Assembly (NCBI RefSeq): GCF_030852425.1
Contig: NZ_NSDM01000017.1
Span: 1,899 to 65,898 of the forward strand
Reading direction: 5' to 3'
Origin: Saccharothrix longispora
Lineage (GTDB): Bacteria > Actinomycetota > Actinomycetes > Mycobacteriales > Pseudonocardiaceae
DNA length: 64,000 nt
Shown: piece by piece, positions 26,461 to 34,735 of the stretch
Layout of the letters: every line of letters starts with the position of its first letter
How positions within the stretch are numbered: position 1 is the first letter of the stretch
The notes under the pieces: model-generated
Told to the model about the DNA's origin: nothing
Databases searched by the model: none
The model's input: the letters and a program-made list of their open reading frames with translations, nothing else
Made by a program: the position numbers and the translations under genes

Positions 26461-27144
26461 GTGGACGAGCGCGACCCCGCCGCCGAGATCGGTCCCGGCG
26501 TCCTGTCCCGCGCCGCCTCGGTCGTGTACTGGTTCCTGGTCGTCGAGGTGCTGCTGGTGCTGACCACCGCGCCCGGCCTGCTGCTGGTGCCGTTGCTGGC
26601 CGGGGACGCGGGCAACGCGCCGCTGGTCGCGCTGTGCTTCGCCCCGGTCGGCCCGGCGCTGTCCGCGGCGCTGTTCGCGTGGCGGGTGTTCCTCACCGAC
26701 CGCGACCTGTCCCCCGCCCGGCACTTCCTGCGCGGCTACCGGCTGAACTGGCCGGACGTGCTGCGCTGGTGGCTGCCGGTGCTCGCGGCGCTGGCCGTGA
26801 TCGGCTTCACCCTGGCGAACCTGCGCTTCGCGGGCGTGCCCACCGGGTACGGCGCGGTGCTGGTGGTCGTCGCGGTCGGCCTGCTGGTGTGGTCGTCCAA
26901 CGCGCTGGTGCTGTCCTCGGCGCTGTCGCTGCGCACCCGGGACACGGCCCGGCTCGCCTCCTACTACCTGGCCGCCCGCCCACTGGCCGCGCTCGGCGCG
27001 CTGTCCCTGCTCGTCGCCGCGGGCGGCGTCGCGGCGCTGGTCTCGGACCGGCTGCTGCTCCTGCTCGCCGCACCGTTCACCCTCGCCCTCCTGCGCAACG
27101 CCGAACCGGTGCTGCGCGACGCGACCCGGAGGTTCACCGCGTGA
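26461..27144 (+). CDS. DUF624 (YesL-like) membrane protein
   Basis: A 227-residue membrane protein with six hydrophobic segments. The pattern APGLLLVPLLAGDAGNAP, FRVFLTDRDLSPARHFLRGYRLNW-like loop and RNAEPVLRDATRRF tail fit the DUF624/YesL family, which is found beside LplA/B/C-type importers in many genomes; its function is unknown. GTG 26461 has GAGAGG at correct spacing; GTG 26452, overlapping the GH39 stop, is an alternative. A second DUF624-like gene ends the other ABC set at 46679, so this pairing recurs within the window. Confidence 0.8.
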   Translation: MDERDPAAEIGPGVLSRAASVVYWFLVVEVLLVLTTAPGLLLVPLLAGDAGNAPLVALCFAPVGPALSAALFAWRVFLTDRDLSPARHFLRGYRLNWPDVLRWWLPVLAALAVIGFTLANLRFAGVPTGYGAVLVVVAVGLLVWSSNALVLSSALSLRTRDTARLASYYLAARPLAALGALSLLVAAGGVAALVSDRLLLLLAAPFTLALLRNAEPVLRDATRRFTA

Positions 27145-28469
27145 ACGACGTCCACCCCCGGCGGCGGAGATCGGCTACGGCGGCGACCACAACCCCGAGC
27201 AGTGGCCCCGCGAGGTGTGGGACCGCGACTACGAGGCGTTCTCGCCGGCCCGCGCCGACACCGTCACGGTCGGCGTGTTCGCGTGGGCCCACCTCCAGCC
27301 CGCCGAGGACCGCTACGACTTCTCGACGCTGGACGCGATCGTGGAACGGGCGACCGCCGAGGGCAAGCGGATCGTGCAGGCCACGCCGAGCGGCGCGATG
27401 CCGCCGTGGCCGGCCCACGCGTACCCGGAGGTGTGCCGGGTGGACTTCGAGGGTCGTCGGCACGTCTACGGGCAGCGGCACAACGCGTGCCCCTCCTCCC
27501 CCGCAGTCGCGCGGGGCGTGCGAGAAGTACCACGGCGCGGTGCTCGACCACGCCGGACACCGACATCCGGCTGTTCCGGGAGGTCGCTGAGCTGGGGCGG
27601 GAGTTCGAGCTGGTCGGTGACGCGGTGCTCGGCGCCCGCACGCCCGCGCGGGTCGCGCTGCTGGTCGACTGGGCCAGCTGGTGGGCGGTCGAGATGTCCG
27701 ACGGCCCCAACCGCAACGTGCGCCACGTCGGGGTGCCGGCCGCCTACCACCGGGCGCTGTGGCAGGCCAACGCCCTGGTGGACGTGGTACCGGTGACGGC
27801 GGACCCGGGCCGCTACGACGTCGTGGTCGCGCCGCTGCTGCACGTGGTGAAGGGCGACCTGGCGGACCGGGTCGCCGAGGTGGTGCTGCGGGGCGGGACG
27901 TTCCTGACGACGGCGCTGTCCGGACGGGTGGACGAGGACGACAACGCGTTCCTCGCCGACGTGCCCGGCCCGTTCGCCGGGCTGCTCGGCCTGCGGGTGG
28001 AGGAGACCGACGCCCGGCAGCCGGACGTGGTCGACCCGGTGGTGCCCTCGGGCACGGCGCACGAGGCGCGGCACGTGTTCGAGGTGGTCGTGCCGGAGGA
28101 CGCCGAGGTGCCGGCCACCTACGGCGCGGACTTCTGCGCCGGTACGCCGGCCGTGACGCGGGCCCGGCGCGGTGCCGGCAGTGCCTGGTACGTGGCGACC
28201 CTGTTGGACGACGGAGGGGTGGGGGCAGTGGTGGACGGGGTGCTCGCCGAGCACGGGCCGGCCGGTCCGCTGGCCGACGTGCCGGACGGCGAGGTGGTCG
28301 AGCGGGTGGCGCCGAACGGCACCCGGTACGCGTTCGTGCTCGACCACGGCGCGGAGCGGGTGGTGACGTGCCCGTTCGACGGCGTGGACCTGCTCACCGG
28401 GCGGCAACTGCGGTCGGGGACGACTTGGCGCTCCCCCGGACCGCCACGCTCGTGGTCCGCTGCCCGTGA
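27141..28469 (+). pseudogene. decayed GH42 beta-galactosidase gene
   Basis: Pieces of one GH42 protein lie in order but in different frames. The GTG at 27141 is out of frame with EIGYGGDHNPEQWP (from 27167). That frame continues through VFAWAHLQPAEDRYDF and ATPSGAMPPWPAHAYPEV to HNACPSSP (ending about 27502). The next codons read QSRGACEKYHGAVLDHAG in another frame, which in intact GH42 proteins lies more than 200 residues further on. At about 27556 the frame changes again to DTDIRLFREVAELG and continues to about 28415, and the last bit LALPRTATLVVRCP is in yet another frame. The missing middle would carry both catalytic Glu residues, so no active enzyme can be made. The stop of the DUF624 gene overlaps the start. 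Confidence 0.88.
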
Positions 28470-28566
28470 GCCGGTCGACGTCCTCCGCTCCGCACATCGG
28501 CGGCCACGACGAAACACAATTCCACCGAAGACCGAATTCCTGCGCGACAATCACTCGAACAGGCAT

Positions 28567-28582
28567 TCCGGAAACTCTTTCG
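28567..28582. promoter_or_regulatory. CGAAA/TTTCG-like repeat
   Basis: CCGGAAACTCTTTCGG contains the inverted repeat GAAA-CTC-TTTC with partly matching flanks. It lies about 50 bases upstream of the small lipoprotein gene and resembles the boxes near the xylan genes; the match may be accidental. Confidence 0.25.
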
Positions 28583-28622
28583 GGCGATTGAGACCACGTC
28601 GAGCGCCACACACCATACAGTT

Positions 28623-29080
28623 GTGCGGTATGCAACCTGGCGCTTTTCTGCGATTGCGTTGGTGATGACCATGATCGCGGGCTGTGCCGGCAACATCACC
28701 TTCGCCGGCGGCGTCGGCGGGTGCGGCGTCGACGCGCACAGCGTGCACGCCTCTCGCGGCACCCCGGGCGACATGGGCGGCAAGGCGACCATTCGGTGCA
28801 CGGTGGAGGTGGCGGACGTGCGCCTGGAGGTCCGACTGGAGCAGCAGCGGGAATCGACGTGGGCACCGGTCGCCGACAACCTCGCCCTGCCAGGTGGCTA
28901 CGGGCCGGCGGTCGGCGTGCTCCCCGCGAACAAACGGCGACGCGCCAGGTCTTCGTCCCGTGCGCGCCGGGGACCTACCGGCTCGCCGCGCGCGGGAGCG
29001 CCACGCTGAACGGGGCACCGAGCGCATCCGCGGCGTGGCAGTACAGTGTGCCCGCGACGAACCCGTGCGACGGGAGTTGA
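28623..29080 (+). pseudogene. small lipoprotein gene with frame change
   Basis: GTG 28623 opens a signal peptide with lipobox MIAGC (Cys at about residue 20) and a secreted domain with Cys residues (GGCGVDAHSV, ATIRCTVEVADV). At about 28932, in the run of three A, the coherent sequence moves to another frame and continues TATRQVFVPCAPGTYRLAARGS to NPCDGS and TGA at 29080. The joined protein would be about 152 residues with paired Cys. I do not recognise the family. One missing base explains everything, so a sequencing indel is as likely as a real mutation. No good ribosome site is visible. Confidence 0.6.
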
Positions 29081-29083
29081 GGC

Positions 29084-29572
29084 GTGACGAAAGATCATCG
29101 CCTCCGGCCCGACCCGTTCCACGACGATTCGGGGTTCCCGATTCCGCTGCTCCGCCTTCGCGACGCGATCCGCGCACGCGGTGGCGACGTCGAGGGCGCC
29201 GGCTCGCGGTGGGTCCTCACCCACCCCGACGACGCGCTGCCCGACATCACCGTGGTCGTCTCCGACAACGGCGACGTCGTGGTCGGCGCGGGGGACGGGC
29301 GGGTGCTGGACGTGTTCCGGGACGAGGCGTGGGCGGTCCACGACCCGGCGCGCGGGTGGACGCACCTGGAGGACGACCTGCTCGCCATCCTGGACGGGGG
29401 GTTCACGCGCGAGGAGTGGTTCGACGGCGACGGGCGGCGGGTCGCGTGGGCGGTGCGCCTCGTGGGCGCGCACGTCGACGAGGCGGGCGGCACGGCGGGG
29501 AGCGCCGATGAGGCCCGGATGCGTCGGTCCTCCACCTACCCCGCCTGGCCGGCACCGGGACATCGGGCGTGA
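29084..29572 (+). CDS. hypothetical protein
   Basis: A 162-residue acidic protein without signal peptide or membrane segment; not recognised. It has alternating strands and helices (VTHPD-like, ITVVVSDNGDVVVGAGDGRVLDVFRDEAW) that suggest a small alpha/beta domain, possibly of the immunity or SUKH-like kind, but this is only an impression. The GTG start has GGGAG seven bases upstream and lies three bases after the stop of the preceding lipoprotein reading frame, so the two may be co-transcribed. Confidence 0.65.
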   Translation: MTKDHRLRPDPFHDDSGFPIPLLRLRDAIRARGGDVEGAGSRWVLTHPDDALPDITVVVSDNGDVVVGAGDGRVLDVFRDEAWAVHDPARGWTHLEDDLLAILDGGFTREEWFDGDGRRVAWAVRLVGAHVDEAGGTAGSADEARMRRSSTYPAWPAPGHRA

Positions 29573-29585
29573 CCGCTCCGCCCCG

Positions 29586-30002
29586 TCAGCAGCGCTCCCG
29601 CACGGTGATGGTGATCGGCGCGGTGCGGGTGTCGACACCGTCCGAGACCCACAGGTGCGCGGCGTACACGCCGACCGGGGCCGGCGCCAGCGGCGTGTGG
29701 ACGCCGGCGGCGATGCCGTTGTCGTAGTCCGACCCCGGGGCGATCGGCGTGGTGCCGGAGCGGGAGCCCGGCGGCAGGTCGCGCACCTCGGCCGTGAGCT
29801 GCCGCGTCCACGTGCCGTGCACCGGGACGAGGAAGTACTGGCCGGGGTGGCCGAAGTCGGAGGTCACGCACGTCCGCTGGGTCCCGATGTCGCGCAAGGT
29901 CCACGTGGTGCCGGTGGAGGGCGCCGCCGCCGCCGGGGAGGCCCCGATGAGTGTCGACACCAGACCCAGCACCAGACCGGCCGCGCGGTGAACGGATTTC
30001 AT
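29586..30002 (-). CDS. secreted hypothetical protein
   Basis: A 138-residue exported protein. ATG 30002 is preceded by GGAGG at seven bases and begins a signal peptide (MKSVHRAAGLVLGLVSTLIG, cleavage near AAAA). The mature part has two Cys (TCVTSDFGHPG and the C-terminal RERC) that could form a disulfide, and a beta-rich sequence TAEVRDLPPGSRSG and VYAAHLWVSDGVD, which looks like an Ig-like fold. Family not recognised. Convergent with the preceding hypothetical gene. Confidence 0.75.
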   Translation of the reverse strand: MKSVHRAAGLVLGLVSTLIGASPAAAAPSTGTTWTLRDIGTQRTCVTSDFGHPGQYFLVPVHGTWTRQLTAEVRDLPPGSRSGTTPIAPGSDYDNGIAAGVHTPLAPAPVGVYAAHLWVSDGVDTRTAPITITVRERC

Positions 30003-30117
30003 GGATTCCTCCAGGGGTATCGTTCGAACGACGACGACCACCCTTGAAGGATTACCATTCATTCACGGCGTCACACAACCCGTGAAATGCGTCTTGATTC
30101 GAAGAATCGCCGACACG

Positions 30118-30149
30118 ATTGCCCGAAAGTGCAATTGCCCGAAAGTGCA
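30118..30149. repeat. perfect tandem 16-base repeat
   Basis: ATTGCCCGAAAGTGCA occurs twice back to back (30118-30133, 30134-30149) in the 197-base gap between divergent genes, 50 bases before the DUF1963 gene. The unit length near one and a half helical turns and the promoter position suggest a protein-binding site. Confidence 0.7.
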
Positions 30150-30198
30150 CCGCGTGGCCGGGGCCGCGGTGTCGGGGGCTCCCGCTACGGTTCCGCCC

Positions 30199-31028
30199 AT
30201 GATCCGAGAACTGCGGGACCGACTGGGCCCGTTCCGCGACGAGGCGCTCGCGCGCGGCATCCCCGCCGACGACGTGGAGCGCTGGTCGACCCTCGCCCGC
30301 CCCTGCGCCACGCTGACCGCGCGGGGCGACGGACCGGTCGTGGGCCGGTTCGGCGGTCCGCTCCTGCTCCCGGCGGACACCCCGGACCCCGCCCATCCCT
30401 TCGTCGCCTCCCTCGACCTCGCGGCCCTGCCCGCGGACGCGACGGACCTGCCCCTGCCGCCCGACGGCCACCTGCTGCTGTTCGCCGAACTGGAGCACGA
30501 GTACGACCCCGCCGAGCGGGGCGGCGTGGTCCACGTGACCGCCGGCGCGGCCGTGGCGGAGCGGGACGGGCGGGGCACCGGGGACGCGGAGTACCCCGGG
30601 GGCCGCTGCGGCTGCGGATCGACGTGTCGCTGCCGTACCACGAGGCGGTCGAACTCCCGGACGGCCGGGGGCACGGGCCGCTACCGGGCCACCCCCGCAG
30701 CGAGGACCTCGTCGAGGCCTGGAACAGCACGCACGACGACATCGCCCCCTGGGGGTCGTTGCAGCTCGGGGGGTACTCCGCGGAGGAGGCGGTGTTCACG
30801 GACCCGGTCGCCGACGCGGTGTCCGACGCCGTGCGCTCGGTGCGGGAGGGCCGGTGGACCGGACCGGTGTCGGCCGACCCGGCGGACTGGGTGCTCCTGG
30901 CCGACTGGGACGCGGGCATGGACGTGACGGGGTGGGAGGGAGCCGTCGTGCACTGGGTGGTCCAGCGCGACGACCTGGTGGCGCGGCGCTTCGACCGCGT
31001 GTTCACCACGTTCTTCTGGAACCCCTGA
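30199..31028 (+). pseudogene. DUF1963 (YwqG-like) gene with frame change
   Basis: ATG 30199 starts MIRELRDRLGPF and runs through VGRFGGPLLLPADTPDPAHPFVAS and PPDGHLLLFAELE, which are DUF1963/YwqG features. At 30594-30602, where CCCC is followed by GGGGG, the sensible sequence changes frame and continues LRIDVSLPYHEAVELPDG, WGSLQLGGYS and FDRVFTTFFWNP to TGA 31028. The joined product would be about 276 residues, normal for the family, whose function is unknown. A single-base error or mutation in the homopolymer pair explains the break. It ends four bases before the convergent GH67 gene. Confidence 0.7.
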
Positions 31029-31032
31029 CCCG

Positions 31033-32985
31033 TCAGAAGATCCGGCGGCCCCGCTCGTCGGGGACGCCGGACTTGCGGAGGAAGTAGGTGTTCACCTGGT
31101 CGCGCCACTCGGTCGCGCACCGCGCCTGCTCCACCAGCAGCGCCGTGACGCGGTCGAACAGCGCGGCGGGCACGCGGCCCTCCAGGGTCGCCCACACCTC
31201 GCGCATCCGGCCCACCTCCTCGACACCCGCGAAGTGCTCGTCGTAGATGTGCTGGACCACCGTCTTCCCGGAGCGCAGCACGTGGTCGTAGGGCACGTGG
31301 TGGAAGAACAGCAGCAGCTCGTCCGGGCAGCTCCCCACCGACTCGTACACCTCGCGCCACGGGGCCGGGTACTGGCCGGTGAACCCGGTGCCGGTGGCCC
31401 GGGTCCGGTCGACGCCGACACCGTCGCGGTCGGCGAAGTGGTACGTGCCCCACTGCGTGTACTCGTAGCCGTCGACGGACGGGCCGTAGTGGTGGCCCGG
31501 GTTGACCATGAAGCCGACGCCGAGCGGGGCGGTGTAGCGCTCGTAGGTGTGCCACGAGCCGTCCAGGACCTCGTGCAGCGGACCCCGCACCGACGGGTCC
31601 TCGAAGGTCAGGCCGATCCACTCGTCCAGCACGGCCGCCGGGTCGAGGCGGTCGTCCCACGCGAGCCGGCCGAAGCCGAACAGGTTGGCCTGCGCCAGCG
31701 GGTGGCCGGTCCAGAACTCGTCGTCGCCGACGTTCGACACCGCCACCACGCCGTCAACCAGGTCGGCGACCGGTTCGCCGCCGCGCAGCCCGAACCCGAG
31801 GACCTCCGACCACTGCGGCACCAGGTGGCACACGTGCTTCTGCTGCCCGGTGTACTCCTGGGTGACCTGGAACTCGGCGGCCAGCCGGGTCCTCGGCATC
31901 GCCGCGAACACCGGGGAGACGGGTTCGCGGGCCTGGAAGTCCATCGGCCCGTACTTGACCTGGAGCACCACGTTGTCGTCGAACGCGCCGTCGAGCGGGG
32001 CGAAGTGGTCGTGCGCGGCGCGGGCGCGGTCGGTGCCCCGGTCGCGCCAGTCCTGGCGGTGGTCGTAGACGAACGCGCGCCAGAACACCGTGCCGCCGTG
32101 CGGTTCGAGGGCGCGGGCCAGCGCGTTCGCGCCGTCGGCGTGGTCCCGACCGTAGGCGAACGGGCCGGGTTGGCCCTCCGAGTCGGCCTTCACGACGTAC
32201 CCGCCGAAGTCGGGGATCGCCGCGTAGGCGGCGGCGGTCGTGCGCTCCCACCACTCCCGCACGGCGGGGTCGAGCGGGTCCGCCGTGGGCAGCCCTCCCA
32301 GCGTGATCGGGGCGGCGAAGCTCACCGACAGGTGCACGGCGACGCCGTGCGGGCGGAACACCTCCGCCAGCCGCGCCACGTCCGGCAGCAGGTCGGTCAG
32401 CAGCCGCGCCTCGGTGCGGTGCACGTTGACGTTGTTCAGGGCGACCCGGTTGACGCCGATCGAGCCGAGCAGGCGGGCATAGGAGGCGACGCGGCCCAGG
32501 TCGGCGCGCACCCCGCCGTCTGCGTAGAAGATCGAGCCGCCCGCGTACCCCCGTTCGACCTGCCCCATCAGGGGGTGGACGTCGATGTTGTCCCAGTGGT
32601 CGAGCATGCGGATCGCCCGGCGCGGCGCGTGCCGCTCGGCCGGCAGGTCGCCGCCGAACGCCGCCTCGCCCCGGCGCACGACGTGGTGCAGGCCGTACAG
32701 CAGGCCGGGGCCGCCCTCGGCGCGGACGATCGTGGTGCCGCCGGTCCGCTCGACGGTGAACGCCTCGCCGTCGCCGTCGGCGGCGACCAGGTCGAGGTCC
32801 ACCGGGCCGTCGGCGACCAGCGCGCCGCCGTGCTCGGCGACCGCCGCCGCCACCTCGGCGCGCACCGTGCCCACCAGCGGCCCGTCGCCGGCCACCCTGA
32901 CCCGCCGCGCCCCCAGGGGCCGGAACGCCGCCGCGGGCAGCCAGGCGGGATCGGTCCGGCGCTCGGTGCTCGCTGTGCTCGCCAC
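31033..32985 (-). CDS. GH67 alpha-glucuronidase
   Basis: A 650-residue cytoplasmic enzyme that removes (4-O-methyl)glucuronic acid from the non-reducing end of xylo-oligosaccharides. The N-terminal sandwich (to about 125) leads to the barrel: HWDNIDVH, SIGVNRVALNNVNV, VVKADSEGQPGP with the probable acid Glu, and VLQVKYGPMDFQAREP with the Asp/Glu pair used as base; QVTQEYTGQQKHVCHL and NPGHHYGPSVDGYEY follow as in family 67. Length is normal. GTG 32985 is taken as start with a weak AGG upstream. A perfect CGAAAC-T-GTTTCG palindrome lies about 70 bases upstream. Confidence 0.95.
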   Translation of the reverse strand: MASTASTERRTDPAWLPAAAFRPLGARRVRVAGDGPLVGTVRAEVAAAVAEHGGALVADGPVDLDLVAADGDGEAFTVERTGGTTIVRAEGGPGLLYGLHHVVRRGEAAFGGDLPAERHAPRRAIRMLDHWDNIDVHPLMGQVERGYAGGSIFYADGGVRADLGRVASYARLLGSIGVNRVALNNVNVHRTEARLLTDLLPDVARLAEVFRPHGVAVHLSVSFAAPITLGGLPTADPLDPAVREWWERTTAAAYAAIPDFGGYVVKADSEGQPGPFAYGRDHADGANALARALEPHGGTVFWRAFVYDHRQDWRDRGTDRARAAHDHFAPLDGAFDDNVVLQVKYGPMDFQAREPVSPVFAAMPRTRLAAEFQVTQEYTGQQKHVCHLVPQWSEVLGFGLRGGEPVADLVDGVVAVSNVGDDEFWTGHPLAQANLFGFGRLAWDDRLDPAAVLDEWIGLTFEDPSVRGPLHEVLDGSWHTYERYTAPLGVGFMVNPGHHYGPSVDGYEYTQWGTYHFADRDGVGVDRTRATGTGFTGQYPAPWREVYESVGSCPDELLLFFHHVPYDHVLRSGKTVVQHIYDEHFAGVEEVGRMREVWATLEGRVPAALFDRVTALLVEQARCATEWRDQVNTYFLRKSGVPDERGRRIF

Positions 32986-33055
32986 GCCGTCGAACCTAGG
33001 TCGGGAACCCAGGCGGGGCAAGGGGTTCGTCGTCCACAATCGACGTTCGGCGGGG

Positions 33056-33068
33056 CGAAACTGTTTCG
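33056..33068. promoter_or_regulatory. CGAAAC-T-GTTTCG palindrome upstream of GH67
   Basis: A perfect 6+1+6 inverted repeat 71 bases upstream of the GH67 start and 142 bases upstream of the divergent kinase. It has the same CGAAA/TTTCG core as the boxes before the GH3 operon and GH11, supporting a shared regulator. Confidence 0.6.
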
Positions 33069-33209
33069 TGGTCGGCATTCCGCTCGTCGCGCCCCCCCGG
33101 CCGGGGGGCGGTCGGGCGGCGGCGTTCCCGGGCCGTGACCCACCGGCGCTAGGGTTGCCCGGTACGGCGTTCGACCACTCCGGTCGCGCGGGACGGGAGG
33201 CGGGAGCCG

Positions 33210-34658
33210 GTGGTGGACGAGGGGCGGTTGGTAGCGGGGCGCTACCGGCTGCGCACGAGGCTCGGTTCGGGCGCCATGGGGGTGGTCTGGCAGGCGTTCG
33301 ACGAGCGGCTCGGTCGGGTCGTCGCGCTCAAGCAGCTCATCGTGCCGGAGGGCACGGGGTCGGCGGAGGCGGTCGCCCGCGCCGCCCGCGAGGGGCGGAT
33401 CGCCGCACGGGTGCAGCACCCGAACGCCGTCACCGTGCACGACGTGGTCGAGGACGAAGGCCGACCGGTCCTGGTCATGGAGTACGTGCCGGCGCGCACG
33501 TTGGCCGAGGTGGGCGTGCTGCCGCCGGACGCGGCCGCGCGGATCGGGGCGCAGGTCGCCTCGGCGCTGGCCGCCGCCCACGCGGCCGGCGTCGTGCACC
33601 GCGACGTGAAGCCGGGCAACGTCCTGATCACCTCGGACGGCACGGCGAAGATCAGCGATTTCGGCATCGCCCGCGCGGTCGGCGACGTGGCCGTCACCCG
33701 GACCGGCCTGCTCGCGGGCACGCCCGCCTACCTGTCGCCCGAGGTCGCCCGGGGTGCCGAACCGGGCCCGGCGTCCGACGTGTTCGCGCTCGGCGCCACC
33801 CTGTACGCGGCGGTCGAGGGGCGGCCCCCGTTCGGCGAGGGCGGCAACACCATCGCGCTGCTGCACACGGTGGCCGCCGGCCGCTTCGACCCGCCCCGCA
33901 ACGCCGGGCCGCTGACCGGCGCGCTGATGCAGGCGCTGCGCACCGACCCGACGACCCGGCCCGACATGGCCCGGTTCGCCGATCTGCTGCGCTCCCCCGC
34001 TTCCTCCTCCTCACCTGCTTCCTCCGCTCCACCGGCTGTCCCCGCTCCCCCTGCGACGCGTCTCGACCTGCCCGTGCCGCCGATCGGCCCGTCGCGCCGC
34101 CGCCCGGTGCTGATCGGCGTGACCGCCCTCGTCGTCGTGGGCGGCATCGTCCTCGCCGTCCTGCTCGCGGCGAAGAGCGACGACACCGCGGCCGGTGGTG
34201 CCCCGACGTCGGGCGGCACGACGACCTCGACGACCGCGTCCGAGACCGAGGGCGAGGTGACCGCCGACCGGCTCCGGCAGACCGCGGCCGACTACTACGC
34301 CCTGCTGCCGGACGACACCGGCGGCGCGTGGGCGATGCTCGGCCCCGGCATGCGGGAGCAGGGTCGGGAGAAGTACGACGAGACGTGGGAGGTCGTGCGG
34401 GACCTCACCGTGACGACGCCGCCCGAGGCGACCGGCCCGGACCACGTCACCGTGGGGTTGCGGTACACCGGCGAGGACGACGAGCGGATCGCCGAGACCC
34501 GGGGCCTGATGCTCGCCGAGGTCGACGGCACCCTGCTCATCGTGGCCGAGGAGGTGCTGTCGTCGGAGCGCGTCGAGGAGGACGGCGGCGACGACGAGGG
34601 CGAGGGCGGGCGGCGCGGCAAGGACAAGGACGAGAAGGGCAGGAAGGGCGAGGGCTGA
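33210..34658 (+). CDS. transmembrane Ser/Thr protein kinase
   Basis: A 482-residue receptor-type kinase. Catalytic domain residues 10-270: GSGAMGVVW, VALKQL (Lys41), HRDVKPGN, SDFGIAR, and YLSPEVA. A Ser/Pro linker is followed by one membrane helix (PVLIGVTALVVVGGIVLAVLL, about 305-325) and an outside region of about 130 residues resembling a small NTF2-like domain (ADRLRQTAADYYALLPDD), then a very charged Glu/Asp/Lys/Gly tail. GTG start preceded by GGGAGG. It ends before a long palindromic terminator. Confidence 0.93.
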   Translation: MVDEGRLVAGRYRLRTRLGSGAMGVVWQAFDERLGRVVALKQLIVPEGTGSAEAVARAAREGRIAARVQHPNAVTVHDVVEDEGRPVLVMEYVPARTLAEVGVLPPDAAARIGAQVASALAAAHAAGVVHRDVKPGNVLITSDGTAKISDFGIARAVGDVAVTRTGLLAGTPAYLSPEVARGAEPGPASDVFALGATLYAAVEGRPPFGEGGNTIALLHTVAAGRFDPPRNAGPLTGALMQALRTDPTTRPDMARFADLLRSPASSSSPASSAPPAVPAPPATRLDLPVPPIGPSRRRPVLIGVTALVVVGGIVLAVLLAAKSDDTAAGGAPTSGGTTTSTTASETEGEVTADRLRQTAADYYALLPDDTGGAWAMLGPGMREQGREKYDETWEVVRDLTVTTPPEATGPDHVTVGLRYTGEDDERIAETRGLMLAEVDGTLLIVAEEVLSSERVEEDGGDDEGEGGRRGKDKDEKGRKGEG

Positions 34659-34677
34659 CGGGTCGGCCGGCGGAGGG

Positions 34678-34727
34678 GTGACGGCGGAGGGCCGCGGGGG
34701 ACGTCCCCCGCGGCCCTCCGCCGTCAC
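34678..34727. terminator. 50-base perfect palindrome, bidirectional terminator
   Basis: Positions 34678-34702 are the exact reverse complement of 34703-34727, with no unpaired loop bases, centred on GGGGGAC|GTCCCCC. It lies in the 77-base gap between the kinase and the convergent GH2 gene and can fold identically in either transcript. Confidence 0.85.
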
Positions 34728-34735
34728 GCCACCGG

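Noticed and set aside
27141-28469. Programmed frameshifting in the GH42 gene
   Set aside because: Several shifts in different directions plus a large missing segment do not fit a programmed event.
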